A stretch of 5,738 bases of DNA from an uncultured Bacilli bacterium (GTDB lineage: Bacteria > Bacillota_I > Bacilli_A > RF39 > UBA660), in assembly GCA_947623705.1 (NCBI GenBank), contig CANQHT010000076.1:1-5738 (forward strand), in the 5' to 3' direction. Under the pieces are notes generated by a model. It was not told the origin of the DNA. It worked only from the letters and a program-made list of their open reading frames with translations, and ran no database searches. A program made the translations under genes and the position numbers. Every line of letters starts with the position of its first letter. Position 1 is the stretch's first letter. Positions 5,681 through 5,738 of this stretch are shown piece after piece.

Positions 5681-5709
5681 ATTATAACAAAATTTTATTT
5701 TAGTTACAA
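5681..5709 (-). promoter_or_regulatory. Promoter of the rimP-nusA-infB operon
   Basis: On the minus strand TTGTAA (5704-5709) lies 17 bases from a perfect TATAAT (5681-5686), which is preceded by TGT, making an extended -10 box. Transcription would start near 5674. It is the best promoter match upstream of rimP, and the 29 bases between it and the right edge show no gene or structure. Confidence 0.8.
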
Positions 5710-5738
5710 GATGTTTTTGGTAAAAATTAATCGACATA

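Overview
The window is very AT-rich bacterial DNA carrying the conserved rimP-nusA-ylxR-infB-rbfA-truB operon on the minus strand, followed by the start of rpsO. The gene order, the single-copy YlxR family, the short Firmicutes-type NusA without C-terminal acidic repeats, strong AGGAGG-type Shine-Dalgarno sites and very low GC point to the Firmicutes/Bacilli or a Mollicutes-related lineage (for example an uncultured gut member). This placement is inferred from gene order and protein character, not from a search. The standard bacterial code fits: infB ends in TGA and the one clear Trp codon (IF2 W341) is TGG.

Layout, read along the minus strand from the right edge: an extended -10 promoter (5681-5709), a leader hairpin with a broken U-tract that looks like a NusA-responsive attenuator (5637-5666), then rimP (82 aa, lacking its C-terminal domain), nusA, ylxR (TTG start), infB, rbfA and truB, all tightly packed. 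infB and rbfA overlap by 20 bases. The operon closes with a hairpin terminator whose stem contains the truB stop codon (604-636). ylxQ, ylxP and ribF, which lie in this operon in Bacillus subtilis, are absent here.

The 400-base gap between truB and rpsO is the most unusual part. It holds a probable plus-strand small RNA gene of about 150 nt with its own promoter (404-432), a 5' hairpin and a long rod-like 3' hairpin ending in seven T's (501-587). Next to it, on the minus strand, are the rpsO promoter and a structured rpsO leader (260-304) whose loop can pair with the rpsO Shine-Dalgarno. Between the two divergent promoters lie three copies of TCAAAAACT, two of them forming a 14-base perfect inverted repeat. 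One copy overlaps each promoter, so the two units may be co-regulated.

Together the genes serve one purpose: making and using ribosomes. RimP, RbfA and S15 build the 30S subunit, IF2 starts translation, TruB modifies tRNA, NusA couples transcription to elongation and termination, and YlxR is an RNA-binding protein tied to RNase P.
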